DNA of 64,000 nt from Methyloceanibacter stevinii (GCF_001723355.1 NZ_LPWE01000002.1:1-64000); one strand, 5' to 3'; numbered from the stretch's first letter, positions 26,482-36,873 are shown. Notes: generated by a model not told the origin, from the sequence alone. Program-made: numbers and translations.

Positions 26482-28557
26482 ATGCCGATAAAGCTCGATC
26501 CCGGCGCACCCCATCCGCTTGGGGCGACCTTCGACGGCCAGGGCGTCAACTTCGCGCTGTTCTCCGCCCACGCCACGCGGGTTGATCTATGTCTGTTCGA
26601 CGGGAGCGGCACGGAAACGGACCGCATCACTCTGCCCGAGTACACAGACGAGATCTGGCACGGCTATGTCCGGGGCCTGGGACCGGGCCAGCACTACGGA
26701 TACCGCGTGCACGGTCCCTACGTTCCCCGTCACGGACATCGCTTCAACCGGAACAAGCTGCTCCTCGATCCCTATGCAAAGGCCTATGCCGGGCAATTGC
26801 AGTGGGACGACAGCCTGTTCGGATACCAGATCGGCGCCAAGCGCGGCGATCTCGTCAAAAGCCGGACCGACAGCGCGCCCTTCATGCCCAAATGCGTGGT
26901 CACGGGCACCGAGGATGCGCCGCTGAACAACCGGCCCAACCGGCCCTGGCATGAGACCGTCATCTACGAAGCGCATGTGAAGGGCATGACCGCCCTGCAT
27001 CCGGATCTCCCGGAAGCGCTCCGCGGCACGTTCGGCGGCCTCTCGCACCCGGCCGTGATCGACCATCTCGTGAAGCTGGGGGTGACGGCCATCGAGCTTC
27101 TGCCCGTTCATGCGATCGTCAACGACCGCCATCTGGTCGAGCACGGACTGAGCAACTATTGGGGCTACAACAGCGTCGGCTTTTTTGCACCGGCCGAGCG
27201 TTACGTCTCACCGGGCGCCGGCATCGGCGAGTTCCGCACCACCGTGGACAGGCTGCACGAGGCCGGCATCGAGGTCTTGCTCGACGTGGTCTACAACCAC
27301 ACGGCCGAAGGCAACGAGCTCGGACCGACGCTTTCGTTCCGCGGCATCGACAACGCGACCTACTACAAGCTCGCCGGGAACAAGCGGCACTATCACGACA
27401 CCACCGGCTGCGGAAACACGATGAATGTGGCGCATCCCCGTGTGCTGCAGCTCGTGATGGATTCCTTACGCTATTGGGTCGAACAGTGCGGCGTCGACGG
27501 ATTCCGCTTCGATCTGGCGCCCGCGCTTGCCCGTGACGGCGACGATTTCGATCCGAGCGCGGCCTTTCTCGATGCCATCGGCCAGGACCCCGTCCTCGCG
27601 CGCACCAAGCTGATTGCCGAACCCTGGGACGTCGGCATGGACGGCTATCAGCTCGGCATGTTCCCGCCGGGCTGGGCCGAATGGAACGATCAGTGGCGCG
27701 ATGGGTTACGTGCCTACTGGAAGGGTGACATGGGCAGGCTTCCCGAACTCGGCCGGCGCATCTCCGGATCGGCGGAGATCTTCGACCGCCGCGGCCGCAA
27801 ACCCTGGGCCAGTATCAACTTCGTCGCCGCCCATGACGGCTTCACGCTGAACGATGTCGTCTCCTATAACGAGAAGCACAACGAGGCCAATCTGGAGGAC
27901 AACCAGGACGGCCACTCGCATAACTGCAGCTACAATTGGGGTGTCGAAGGGCCGACCGACGATCCGGACATCCTGGACCAGCGCGACCGGGTCCGCCGCG
28001 CCCTGGCCGCCAGCCTGCTGTTCTGCCACGGCACGCCGATGTGGAACATGGGTGACGAGATCGGCCGCACGCAACTCGGCAACAACAACGCGTTTTGCCA
28101 GGACAACATGATTTCCTGGATGGATTGGCAGAACATCTCCGAGCGTGACCGCGCATTCCACCACTTCGTGCAGGGGCTCGCCGCCCTGCGGCAGCAATTG
28201 CCGCTGCTGCGGTCGCCGAAATTTCTCCACGGCGAACCCGTGGCGCCCCGCATCAAAAATGTGTCCTGGTTCAAGCCCGACGGCGAGGAACAGCAGCCCG
28301 AACATTGGGAAGATCCGGTCGCGAAATGCATCGGCGCTTCTTTCGCTGGCGGCGGAAACATCCTGCTCATGCTCTTCAACGCCGACATCGACGAGATCGA
28401 TTTCATCTTCCCCTATTTCGGCAAGCGCCATCTGCACTGGAAACTTCTGTGCGACACCGCGAATGGTCTCATCCGCCCCGAGGACGTACCGATCGCCACG
28501 GGTAAGACGACCCTTCCGAGCAGCGGGCTTCTCCTGTTCGAAAGGACGGAACGATGA
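26482..28557 (+). CDS. glgX: Glycogen debranching enzyme GlgX
   Basis: This GH13 isoamylase-type enzyme hydrolyses alpha-1,6 branches of phosphorylase-limited glycogen. The 691-residue protein is complete. It has the N-terminal CBM48 (PHPLGATFDGQGVNFALFSAHATRVDLCLFD), then HETVIYEAHVKGMTALHPD, LDVVYNHTAEGNELGP, the nucleophile region GVDGFRFDLAPALARD, the acid/base LIAEPWDVGMDGYQ and the third acid FVAAHDGFTLNDVVSYNEKHNEAN. It lies in an operon with treS, and its stop overlaps the treZ start by ATGA (28554-28557), indicating translational coupling. No frameshift is seen. Confidence 0.96.
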   Translation: MPIKLDPGAPHPLGATFDGQGVNFALFSAHATRVDLCLFDGSGTETDRITLPEYTDEIWHGYVRGLGPGQHYGYRVHGPYVPRHGHRFNRNKLLLDPYAKAYAGQLQWDDSLFGYQIGAKRGDLVKSRTDSAPFMPKCVVTGTEDAPLNNRPNRPWHETVIYEAHVKGMTALHPDLPEALRGTFGGLSHPAVIDHLVKLGVTAIELLPVHAIVNDRHLVEHGLSNYWGYNSVGFFAPAERYVSPGAGIGEFRTTVDRLHEAGIEVLLDVVYNHTAEGNELGPTLSFRGIDNATYYKLAGNKRHYHDTTGCGNTMNVAHPRVLQLVMDSLRYWVEQCGVDGFRFDLAPALARDGDDFDPSAAFLDAIGQDPVLARTKLIAEPWDVGMDGYQLGMFPPGWAEWNDQWRDGLRAYWKGDMGRLPELGRRISGSAEIFDRRGRKPWASINFVAAHDGFTLNDVVSYNEKHNEANLEDNQDGHSHNCSYNWGVEGPTDDPDILDQRDRVRRALAASLLFCHGTPMWNMGDEIGRTQLGNNNAFCQDNMISWMDWQNISERDRAFHHFVQGLAALRQQLPLLRSPKFLHGEPVAPRIKNVSWFKPDGEEQQPEHWEDPVAKCIGASFAGGGNILLMLFNADIDEIDFIFPYFGKRHLHWKLLCDTANGLIRPEDVPIATGKTTLPSSGLLLFERTER

Positions 28558-30343
28558 GCGCGCGCTTCGCCCATACGCTCCCCTGGGGCACGGAGATCAC
28601 GGACGACGGCGCCCGCTTCCGGCTTTGGGCGCCCGCGCAAGACACCGTATCATTGGTTGCCGAGACAGGCGCCACCGTCCCGATGACAAAATCCGCCGAA
28701 GGCTGGTTCGAAGCGCACACCGATGCCATCCCGATTGGCGGCGGCTATCACTTCGCTCTCCAAGACGGGATGTGTGTCCCGGACGCGGCTGCCCGCGCCC
28801 AAATGTCCGACGTCCATGGGTTCAGCCGCCTCGTGGACCCGAAGGCCTACGAATGGCAGACGCCGGATTGGCAAGGCCGCCCCTGGCAGGAAGCCGTCAT
28901 CTACGAACTCCACACGGGAACGTTCTCGCAGGAAGGCACGTTCGACGGCATCGCCCGCGATCTCGACAGGCTCGTGGACACGGGCGTGACGGCGATCGAG
29001 TTGCTGCCGGTGGCGCAGTTCGGCGGCAATCGCGGCTGGGGCTATGACGGCGTTCTGCTCTATACGCCCCATGCTGCTTATGGCGGCCCGGAGGGCCTCA
29101 AGCGGCTTGTGGACGCCTGTCACGAACGCGGCCTGATGGTGCTGATGGACGTGGTCTACAATCATTTCGGGCCGGACGGGAACTATCTCAGTCACTACGC
29201 GCCCAACTTTTTCGATCCCCAACGGAACACGCCCTGGGGTGCAGCCATCGCCTTCGATCGCCCGCAGGTGCGGGAGTTTTTCGTGCACAACGCGCTCTAT
29301 TGGCTCCAAGAGTTCCGCTGCGACGGGCTGCGCTTCGACGCGGTCGATCACATCAAGGACACCGCCGAGGAAGAGGTTCTCGCCGAGATCGCGCGGGAAA
29401 TCCGTACCCGGATTCCGGATCGGCATATTCACCTCTCCATCGAGGACGACGAGAATTCGATACGGCTGTTCCAGTTCGACGAAACGGGCGCGCCGCGTCT
29501 CTACGACGCCGAATGGAACGACGACTGGCATCACGCGGTCCACGTGATCCTGACCGGCGAGAAGACCGGCTATTACAAAGACCACATCGACGACCCTGTC
29601 GGGCGCTCGCGCGGACGATGGCCGAAGGCTACGACTACCAGGGCGAGGATTCGGCATTCCGCGGGCAAGATGCGCGGAGAGCCGTCGGCGCATCTGCCGC
29701 CCACGGTCTTCATCAATTATGTTCAGAACCACGACCAAACCGGCAATCGGGCGCATGGCGACCGGCTCGTATCGCTGGCACCGGCCGAGGCCGTGGATGC
29801 GGCCCTGACGCTGCTGCTGCTCGCGCCCCACATTCCTATGCTGTTCATGGGCGACGAATACGGCGAGACGAAACCGTTTCTGTTCTTCACGGATTTCCAG
29901 GGCGATCTGGCCAAGGCCGTCGTCAAGGGCCGGCGTGCCGACTTCGGCAGCCACGAATCTTATGCCAATGCCGCGGCCGGGAAAGAGATCCCGAACCCGA
30001 ATGCGCTGGAGACGTTCGAGCGCAGTGTTCTTGCGCCGGCGGACACGCCGCGTTTGGACCTGGTCAAGCGACTACTTGCCGCCCGCAAGGCACACGTCAT
30101 TCCGCATATGACATCCATCGGCGGACACGCCGGCACCGTCGCCGCGCGTCAGGGCCCCGCCTTCACGGTCAGTTGGGACCTGGACGACGGCGGCACGCTG
30201 GCCTTGACCGCCAATCTGTCGGATGCCCCCGTCACGCTCCCTTCGACGCCGGTGGCAAACCGTTTTTCACGACCCCTCCTGGCGTAGACCCCGGTGACGG
30301 CCCGCTGCCCCCGTGGTCTGTTGTTGCCAGCTTGAGCCTTTAG
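28554..30343 (+). CDS. treZ: Malto-oligosyltrehalose trehalohydrolase, with several frameshifts
   Basis: This GH13 enzyme releases trehalose from maltooligosyl-trehalose. Visible features are the CBM48-like start (GARFRLWAPAQDTVSLVAE), AVIYELHTGTFSQEGTFDGIARDL, LDVVYNHFGPDGNYL-type (MDVVYNHFGPDGN), the nucleophile GLRFDAVDHIKD, the acid/base LSIEDDEN and NYVQNHDQTGNRAHGDRL. Three breaks occur. Near 29605 and 29675 indels cancel and hide the true LARTMAEGYDYQGEDSAFRGQDAR. Near 30265 one T is lost from a T run, and the true C-terminus, FFTTPPGVDPGDGPLPPWSV, ends at 30343 instead of an early stop at 30287. The stop is 8 bases before the malQ start. The partner treY is absent from this operon. 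Confidence 0.92.
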
Positions 30344-30351
30344 GAGTCCCG

Positions 30352-32194
30352 ATGACGGATCGGATCGAAGAACTGGCGAAACGCTTCGGCATTGCCGAGG
30401 GCTATATCAGCGAACAGGGCGACTGGGTCACGACGCCGGACGAGACCAAGGCCAAGGTTCTGGAGGCGATGGGCGTACCGCTGGACGGCGACGGCGTCCT
30501 GCCGAAGCCTGCGCGAATGGAAGACATTGCCGGCCTGTCGGACTCCGCCTTCTGGCCGCCCTTCCTGGTCGAACAGCGTACCTGGGGTTTTTCCGTGCAG
30601 GCCTATGCGCTGCGCTCGGCGCGCAATTGGGGCATCGGCGATTTCGAGGATCTGGCGCGGCTCGCTGAATATGCAGCGACGCTCGGGGCGGATTTCGTCG
30701 GCGTCAGCCCGCTCCACGCACTGTTTCTCGCCGAGCCGGAACGCATCAGCCCCTACAGCCCCTCGTCGCGCAATTTCCTCAATCCGCTCCTGATCGCCCC
30801 GGACCAGGTGCCGGGGTTCGCCGATGTCGTGACGACCGACCTGGCGGCCAAGTGCGCCGTGCTTCGGGAGACGGACTTGATCGACTACGCGAGCGTCGCC
30901 GCCCTCAAGATTCCGGTCCTCGAGGAACTGTTCGCACGGTTCCTCAAGACTGCCCCGACCGAAACCAAGGACATCTTCGAGCACTATTGCTACGAGCAGG
31001 GCAAGGCGCTGGAGATTCACGCGCTCTACGAAGCCTTGTCCGAACACATGGTCGCACAAGGGTACAACGCGGCCTGGACGACCTGGCCGGAAGTCTATCG
31101 GGACCCAAACAATATCGCCGTGCGCGACTTCGCCCGGGCCGCCAGACCCGCCTCGCCTTCCACGCCTGGCTGCAATGGACGGCGGAGAAACAACTCGCAG
31201 ACGCGCAAGCACGGTCCCGCGCCGCAGGCATGCGCATCGGCCTGTATCTCGATTTGGCGGTGGGCATATCGCCGGACGGTTCCGCCTGCTGGCAGGGCGG
31301 GCCTGCGATTGCGCGCGCCGCGCGGATCGGCTGCCCTCCGGACCCCTTCAGCACGCAAGGTCAGGACTGGGGTCTTGTCCCCTTCTCGCCCGTCGGCCTT
31401 GCGGTTGAACGCCTGGAGCCCTTCAAGGCGGTGCTGCGCGCGAACATGCGCCATGCGGGCGCGCTGCGCATCGACCATGCCATGGGCCTACAACGGCTCT
31501 ACTGGATTCCGGATGGCAACACGGCGGTGGACGGCGCCTATGTCGCCTATCCCTTCCGCGAGTTGCTGGAGGGCGTGGCGGCTGAGTCCTGGATCTCGCA
31601 AACGATCGTCATCGGCGAAGACCTCGGCACGGTGCCGCCTGGGTTCACCGACACCATGGTCCGGGCGGGTCTGCTGAGCTACCAGGTCTTCTACTTCAGC
31701 AACGAGGACGGCGTCTGGCGCGCACCGCACGCCTATCGGCGCGAAGCGATGGTCTGCGCGTCCACCCACGACCTGCCCACACTTCGTGGTTGGTGGATCT
31801 GCAATGACGTCAATTGGCGTGTCAAAAGTGCCCGCGCCACGGAAACCGAAGCCGTGATTCAACGCCAGGACCGCAAACGCGACCGCAAGCGCCTTCTGGA
31901 TGCACTGATGGGCGCACAGGCGCTCAAGCCCGATCCGTCCTACATCGAGGCGAGTGAAATGCCGGACGACGTGATTGTCGCGGTCCACCGCTTCCTGGCG
32001 GCGACACCATGCCGCCTGCTCGCGGTCCAGTTGGACGATGCGCTGGGTACGGTCGAACAGGCCAACCTTCCCGGCCCATCGACGAGCACCCCAATTGGCG
32101 GCGCAAGATCGCCGTTCCCATCGAGGATTTGAACGATCGGCCTCTGTTCCGGGCCGTGGCGACGGCCGTTGCGACCGAACGTCCCAAGACCTAA
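30352..32194 (+). CDS. malQ: 4-alpha-glucanotransferase, with two frameshifts
   Basis: This GH77 amylomaltase transfers glucan chains and so reshapes maltodextrins from glycogen breakdown. The sequence crosses three frames: the N-terminus (MTDRIEELAKRFGIAEGYISEQG, GFSVQAYALRSARNWGIGDF, SPYSPSSRNFLNPL) up to about 31142; the middle (LAFHAWLQWTAEKQL, RIDHAMGLQRLYWIP, IVIGEDLGTVPPGFTD, CASTHDLPTLRGWW) up to about 32076; and the C-terminus (IDEHPNWRRKIAVPIEDL) to the stop at 32194. Both breaks are one-base losses. The start ATG 30352 has AGGAG overlapping the treZ stop, so translation is coupled. About 613 residues are reconstructed, the usual length. It is the last gene of the trehalose/glycogen operon. 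Confidence 0.93.
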
Positions 32195-32254
32195 GGACAC
32201 TCGTGGCCAGACCAAGAACGGCAGTTGCTCGACGAAACCAGCGATTACAGCCGC

Positions 32255-32563
32255 TTAGCCGTCTCCCGGCTCCCCGTTTCGGCGGTCGGCATGGCCGAGA
32301 TCGTGGGCGGGCGCAATACGGTCCCGGACCAACTGCTTGAGCTCGGTGATCTCGGGAAACCGGCCGTGCTCGCCTCGCGACCACACGAGGTCTCCATCGA
32401 CGCGCACCTCGAAAACGCCGCCGGTATCGTCGGGAATCAGCGTGAGCGAGCCAACCTCTCCTGCGAAGGTCGACAGAAGCTCCTGCCCCATCCAAGCGGC
32501 CCGGAGCATCCAATTGCACATGCGGCAGTACGTGATAACGATATGCGGTTTCGGCGGTGCCAT
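32255..32563 (-). CDS. SelT/SelW/SelH-family (Rdx) protein, Cys form
   Basis: This is a 102-residue thioredoxin-like protein. The N-terminal redox motif is Cys-x-x-Cys (IVITYCRMCNWMLRAAWMGQELL), with cysteine where selenoproteins have selenocysteine, and the typical GVFEVRVDGDLVWSR strand pair and FPEITELKQLVRDRIAP helix follow. The family has a thiol-redox role of uncertain physiological substrate. It is convergent with malQ, 60 bases away. The identification rests on these motifs and length. Confidence 0.85.
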   Translation of the reverse strand: MAPPKPHIVITYCRMCNWMLRAAWMGQELLSTFAGEVGSLTLIPDDTGGVFEVRVDGDLVWSRGEHGRFPEITELKQLVRDRIAPAHDLGHADRRNGEPGDG

Positions 32564-32867
32564 TCCCGGGGCCCTTCCTAATGTCTCCGACTATTATCTT
32601 CGAGAGGATGCGCAGAACCTCAAGAGACTGTAGACTGGGCCCCGAGACCGATTCCAGCCTCATTCCTGGTAAACCATGCCGGCGAATGGCTTACCGTTTT
32701 GAGGGCGAAATCGAGGGGGTGTCACCTGCGCGCAACAACACTGTTCCAAGAAGCACGTTTGCCGACCGTAACAGCCTTGTTCATGCAGCAACACTCTTGC
32801 CCCATCATCGCCTGACACTACCATCCTGACTTGCTTCAGACGTCAAAACTGCGGGAATATCGACCAC
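32564..32867. other. Gene-free stretch between the Rdx gene and the secreted-protein gene
   Basis: These 304 bases lie between divergent genes and should hold both promoters. I recognise no RNA gene or coding sequence and cannot place promoter elements. Confidence 0.3.
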
Positions 32868-33359
32868 ATGAAACCTTTGATTCGCAAAGCTGCCCCCGTT
32901 CTGCTCGCCACCGCGGCGCTTGCGGGCGTCTTCATGTCCACGCCGTCGAAACTGGCCTCGGCCAGCGCGGTCGACGGACTTCTCGGGTCATGGCGTGGCG
33001 GCGGCACGGCTAGGTACACTTCCGGGTCCGAACGCCTTAGCTGCAATGCCTATTACCGGGGCGGCGGGTCCAGTCTCGGCCTCTCCGTGATCTGCAACTC
33101 ACCGACGTCCAAGGTTCACATCCGGAGCAATCTTCGCGTGAGCGGCAATTCGGTTTCCGGCAGCTGGGAGGAGCGCACCTACAACGCTGCGGGAAGCGCC
33201 TCAGGCTCGCTGACTCCAGGCCGGCTGAATATTCGGATTTCGGGTACGGTCAACGGCAGCATGACCGTCAACTTTACGCAGTCCCGGCAAAGCGTCTCGA
33301 TCTCCACGACGGGCACGTCGCTGCGGGGTGTTTCCATGTCGCTGAGCCGCAGCGGCTAA
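32868..33359 (+). CDS. Secreted beta-strand protein of unknown function
   Basis: This 163-residue protein has a clear signal peptide (MKPLIRKAAPVLLATAALAGVF...ASA). The mature part is rich in Gly, Ser, Thr and Asn and shows alternating strands: GSWRGGGTARYTSGSERLSCNAYYRGGGSSLGLSVICN, VSGNSVSGSWEERTY and LNIRISGTVNGSMTVNFT. Two cysteines (in LSCNAY and VICNS) may form a disulfide. It looks like a small periplasmic beta-barrel or sandwich of the type often left as conserved hypothetical in Hyphomicrobiales. I cannot assign a function. It precedes the Mla operon but is separated by 116 bases, so co-transcription is uncertain. Confidence 0.75.
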   Translation: MKPLIRKAAPVLLATAALAGVFMSTPSKLASASAVDGLLGSWRGGGTARYTSGSERLSCNAYYRGGGSSLGLSVICNSPTSKVHIRSNLRVSGNSVSGSWEERTYNAAGSASGSLTPGRLNIRISGTVNGSMTVNFTQSRQSVSISTTGTSLRGVSMSLSRSG

Positions 33360-33475
33360 TTCCCGGCCCCGCCTTCCGAGTTTCCCTATAGTGTACGGCG
33401 TTCAGGGGCCCCTTTTCGGGGCCTCTCGGGCGACAGGTTGGACGGCGCGAACCGGGGAACAAGGAGCAGACGGCC

Positions 33476-34624
33476 ATGGCCGAGGCGTTACTGACCCAAA
33501 AGCTGGTAGGCGATCGGCTGGAGCTGACCGCGAGAGGCTCATGGACCGCCCCGCACGCGGGCGAGCTTGAGACCGAGATCGACCGGCTCGCCAGTGGCCC
33601 CAATGGTTCGGCGTCGGCCAAGACCACGGACGTATCGATCGACATGGCCGCGGTCCGCGAACTCGACACGTTCGGCGCCTGGCTTCTCGAGCGCCTGACC
33701 CGCCAATGGACGAGCGCGGGGCGCGACGCGATGGTCGTCGGCCTGCCCGCACACGGCGCCGACCTCGTCGAGGAGATGCACGCGGTCAATCGCGAAGCAC
33801 CCGCGCCGCAGGAGCGCCAGAACCCGATTGTCTCGTTCTTTGCCGCCATCGGGCGTGGCACCGCCGGCTTCGCCGGCAGCTTCCAGACCTTCGCACAGAT
33901 GCTGGGCGAGACCGGCATGGCGGCCGCCCGGGTCCTGTTCCGCCCGAGTGAGTACCGGCTTACTTCTACGGTTCATCAGTTCGACCGGGTCGCGCTGCAG
34001 GCCGTGCCCATCATCGCGCTCATCACCTTCCTGATCGGCGCCATCGTCGCCCAGCAGGGCATTTTCCATTTCCGCAAGTTCGGCGCCGAACTCTACGCCG
34101 TCGACCTCGTGGGCATCCTCGTCTTGCGCGAGATTGGCGTGCTGATCGTCGCCATCATGGTCGCGGGACGCTCGGGCAGTTCCTATACCGCCGAGCTCGG
34201 GTCGATGAAGATGCGCGAGGAACTCGATGCGCTCCGCACCATGGGGTTCGACCCCGTGGAGGTGCTCGTCCTGCCGCGCATCATCGTGCTCGTACTCGCG
34301 CTCCCGGCGCTGACATTCATCGGTTGCATGGCAGCGCTCTATGGCGGCGGTCTCGTCGCTTGGCTCTATGGCGGCATGAGCCTCGACATCTATATCGCGC
34401 GGCTGACGGACGCGATCTCGCTGACGCATTTCAAGGTCGGCATGATCAAGGCGCCGTTCATGGGCCTCGTCATCGGTCTGGTTGCCTGCGCCGAGGGACT
34501 GCGGGTGAAGGGAAGCGCCGAATCGCTCGGCATCCAAACGACAAAGTCCGTCGTGGAATCGATCTTCCTGGTGATCGTGCTGGATGGTCTGTTCGCAATC
34601 TTCTTCGCCTCGATTGGGATGTGA
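33476..34624 (+). CDS. MlaE-type ABC permease with N-terminal STAS-like domain
   Basis: This is the inner-membrane permease of an MCE-type lipid transporter. Residues 1-110 form a STAS-like domain (LLTQKLVGDRLELTARGSWTAPHAGEL, DVSIDMAAVRELDTFGAWLLERL). The MlaE domain follows with five or so helices: ALQAVPIIALITFLIGAIVAQQGIFHFRKFGAELYAVDLVGILVLREIGVLIVAIMVAGRSGSSYTAELGSMKMREELDALRTMG, the family core. The STAS fusion is common in alphaproteobacteria, where the separate MlaB protein is replaced. The gene is intact at 382 residues; the ATPase gene starts 8 bases after it and the MCE gene next. The system probably moves phospholipids across the envelope; direction and cargo are unproven. Confidence 0.92.
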   Translation: MAEALLTQKLVGDRLELTARGSWTAPHAGELETEIDRLASGPNGSASAKTTDVSIDMAAVRELDTFGAWLLERLTRQWTSAGRDAMVVGLPAHGADLVEEMHAVNREAPAPQERQNPIVSFFAAIGRGTAGFAGSFQTFAQMLGETGMAAARVLFRPSEYRLTSTVHQFDRVALQAVPIIALITFLIGAIVAQQGIFHFRKFGAELYAVDLVGILVLREIGVLIVAIMVAGRSGSSYTAELGSMKMREELDALRTMGFDPVEVLVLPRIIVLVLALPALTFIGCMAALYGGGLVAWLYGGMSLDIYIARLTDAISLTHFKVGMIKAPFMGLVIGLVACAEGLRVKGSAESLGIQTTKSVVESIFLVIVLDGLFAIFFASIGM

Positions 34625-34631
34625 TCCGCCT

Positions 34632-35411
34632 ATGAGTGAGAAAACGCCGGTCATCAAAGTGCGCGACCTCGTCGTGGGGTTTGGCACACAGACCGTCCTC
34701 AATCATTTGGATATGGACGTGCGTCCTGCGGAGATCCTGGGCGTTGTCGGCGCTTCCGGCGCCGGAAAATCGGTCCTGTTGCGCACCATCATCGGACTCA
34801 TCCCACGGCGCCACGGGACGATCGACGTGCTCGGCAAGGACCTGGATAAGATCGACGAGAACGAACGGCGTGCCATGGAGCGCCGCTGGGGCGTGCTCTT
34901 CCAGCAAGGCGCCCTGTTCTCTTCGCTCACCGTGAAGCAGAACGTTCAGTTCCCCATGCGCGAGAACCTCGAGATCTCGCAGCGCCTCATGGACGAGATG
35001 GCCTACGCCAAGCTGGAGATGGTCGGGCTGTCGCCACGGGACGGGGACAAATATCCATCCGAGCTGTCGGGCGGCATGACCAAACGTGTGGCGCTCGCCC
35101 GCGCTCTGGCCCTCGACCCGGAGATCGTGTTTCTTGACGAGCCGACGTCGGGGCTCGACCCGATCTCGGCCGGTGATTTCGACGAGTTGATCCGGACGCT
35201 GCAGCAGACCCTGGAGATCACCGTCTTCATGGTGACCCACGATCTGGAGAGCCTCTACACGGCGTGCGACAGGATCGCCGTCCTCGCCGACGGCAAGCTC
35301 GCCGCGGAAGGACCGATCTCCGCCATGCTGGAATCCGATCACCCCTGGGTGAAGACCTATTTCCAAGGAAAGCGGGGCAGCAGCCTCGCCGACCGTGAAC
35401 TGACACAATAA
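34632..35411 (+). CDS. MlaF-type ABC transporter ATP-binding protein
   Basis: This is the ATPase of the MCE lipid transporter, 259 residues. All ABC motifs are present: Walker A GASGAGKSVLLRT, Q-loop VLFQQGALFSSLTV, signature LSGGMTKRVALARAL, Walker B EIVFLDEPTSGLDP and the H-loop MVTHDLES. The LSGGM signature and the LFQQGALFSSLTVKQNVQFP segment are typical of MlaF rather than other ABC proteins. The start is ATG 34632 (MSEKTPVIKVRDLVVGFG), 8 bases after the permease stop. It is co-transcribed with the permease and the MCE gene. Confidence 0.94.
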   Translation: MSEKTPVIKVRDLVVGFGTQTVLNHLDMDVRPAEILGVVGASGAGKSVLLRTIIGLIPRRHGTIDVLGKDLDKIDENERRAMERRWGVLFQQGALFSSLTVKQNVQFPMRENLEISQRLMDEMAYAKLEMVGLSPRDGDKYPSELSGGMTKRVALARALALDPEIVFLDEPTSGLDPISAGDFDELIRTLQQTLEITVFMVTHDLESLYTACDRIAVLADGKLAAEGPISAMLESDHPWVKTYFQGKRGSSLADRELTQ

Positions 35412-35442
35412 CTGCGTGACCGAACGAGAAGGACGCTGATCG

Positions 35443-36738
35443 ATGGAAACCCGTGCCCGCTACGCCCTGATCGGATTTTTCATCCTCGCCGTGTTCGGCG
35501 CGCCTCGGCTTTGTGTACTGGCTGGAGAACAAGGGCGGCTTCGGCGAGCGCGAGACCTATCGCCTTCAGTTCGAGAGCGCGGTGCCGGGCCTCTATGTCG
35601 GATCGGCCGTTCTCTTCAACGGCATCCGCGTCGGCGACGTGGCGAGCGTCAGTCTCAATCCGGCCCAGCCGCAGCAAGTGCTGGCGACGATCTCGGTGAT
35701 GAAGGATACGCCCATCCGCGAGGACACGGTGGTCAACGTTGAGCAGCAGGGGCTGACCGGCGGCGTAGCCGTGACGCTCACGGGCGGGACGTCCACCCAA
35801 CCGCTGGCGGAAAATGACGGCCTTGCGACACTAGTCGCGCCCCCGGATGTGGGGCGCGACTGGACGCAAAGTGCGCGCGATGCGTTTCAGGAGGTCGAGC
35901 AAATCCTGGACGAGAACCGGGTTCCGGTCCAAGAGGCCATCAAGAACATCGAGGTCTTCACCACGCCTTGGCCCGCAACTCCGACAAGGTTGACGGAATT
36001 CTCGCGGGCATCGAACGGATGACGGGGGGCGGCAAGGAAGCCTCCCTGCTCTATTCGCTGAAGCCTGCGACCGATCTGCCGCCGGCGCCCGAGGCGCCGC
36101 CGAGCTGGAAGCTCACGATCCCCGAGCCGACCACGCTGCTCGCTTACAACACCGACAAGATCATGACCCGGCCCTCGCCCGACGAGAGCCGGGCCTTGGA
36201 AGGACCGCGCTGGAACGACAGCCTGCCCATCCTGGTGCAGGCCAAGCTGATCGAGACCTTCGAGAACGCCGGCTACACCGACGACGTCACCCGCACGCTA
36301 GGCGACTTCCCCAACAGCGATCAGCTCTCGATCGACATTCGGCGCTTCGACGTCTCCGCCGGCGACGACCCGACGGCCACGATCGTCATCCTGGCGAAAC
36401 TTCAGGATCCTGCCGGCGGCGTGATCGGATCCAAGAAGTTCGACGTGACGGAGCCCGCCACAGGGAACGAGCCGCGCGACTATGTAGACGCGCTGCGCGC
36501 GGCCTTTGAGAAGGTCGCACTCGATATTCTCGACTGGAGCACGACGACGCTGGCTTCAGCGCCGCCACCGCCTCCCCCGGCAGACGATGCCGGAGCAGCC
36601 GACATGCCGGCCGAAGACATGCCGGCCGAAGACATGCCGGCCGAAGACATGGCGCCGGAGGACATGCCGCCTGAGGACGCGCCTGCCGATTTCGACGGCC
36701 TTCCGATGCCGCCGGAGCCTGATGAGGCCACGCAGTAG
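35443..36738 (+). CDS. MCE (MlaD-type) protein fused to an ABC auxiliary domain, two frameshifts
   Basis: This is the periplasmic substrate-binding subunit of the lipid transporter. It has an N-terminal anchor helix (METRARYALIGFFILAVFGA) and an MCE domain (YRLQFESAVPGLYVGSAVLFNGIRVGDVASVSLNP). Then LARNSDKVDGILAGIERM leads into a domain like the ABC-type transport auxiliary lipoprotein (SWKLTIPEPTTLLAYNTDKIMTRPSP, ILVQAKLIETFENAGYT, LSIDIRRFDVS), normally a separate protein. A one-base gain near 35502 and a loss near 35966 interrupt the frame; with both corrected, one protein of about 430 residues results. The C-terminus carries an acidic repeat (ADMPAEDMPAED...). The fusion could be natural or partly due to missing sequence near 36025. 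Confidence 0.8.
36601..36675 (+). repeat. 15-bp tandem repeat in the MCE protein tail
   Basis: The unit GACATGCCGGCCGAA occurs three times without change (36601-36645), followed by two degenerate units. It encodes repeating Asp-Met-Pro-Ala-Glu, an acidic disordered C-terminus whose copy number could vary by slippage. Confidence 0.9.
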
Positions 36739-36873
36739 CGGCAAACACTGTGTCGAATGGACCGCGCATGATCTGCGTCAACGCGGCCGGGCGGCGATAG
36801 ACTTGACTGTGCCCAGCACGGCGGGCGTCTGCGGCACGAGACGATCTTGACGACATCGGCCTGCTGAACCGCG

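Noticed and set aside
33385-33430. Hairpin AGGGGCCCC / GGGGCCTCT after the secreted-protein gene as a terminator
   Set aside because: The stem has a mismatch and no T run follows, so it is not supported as a rho-independent terminator.
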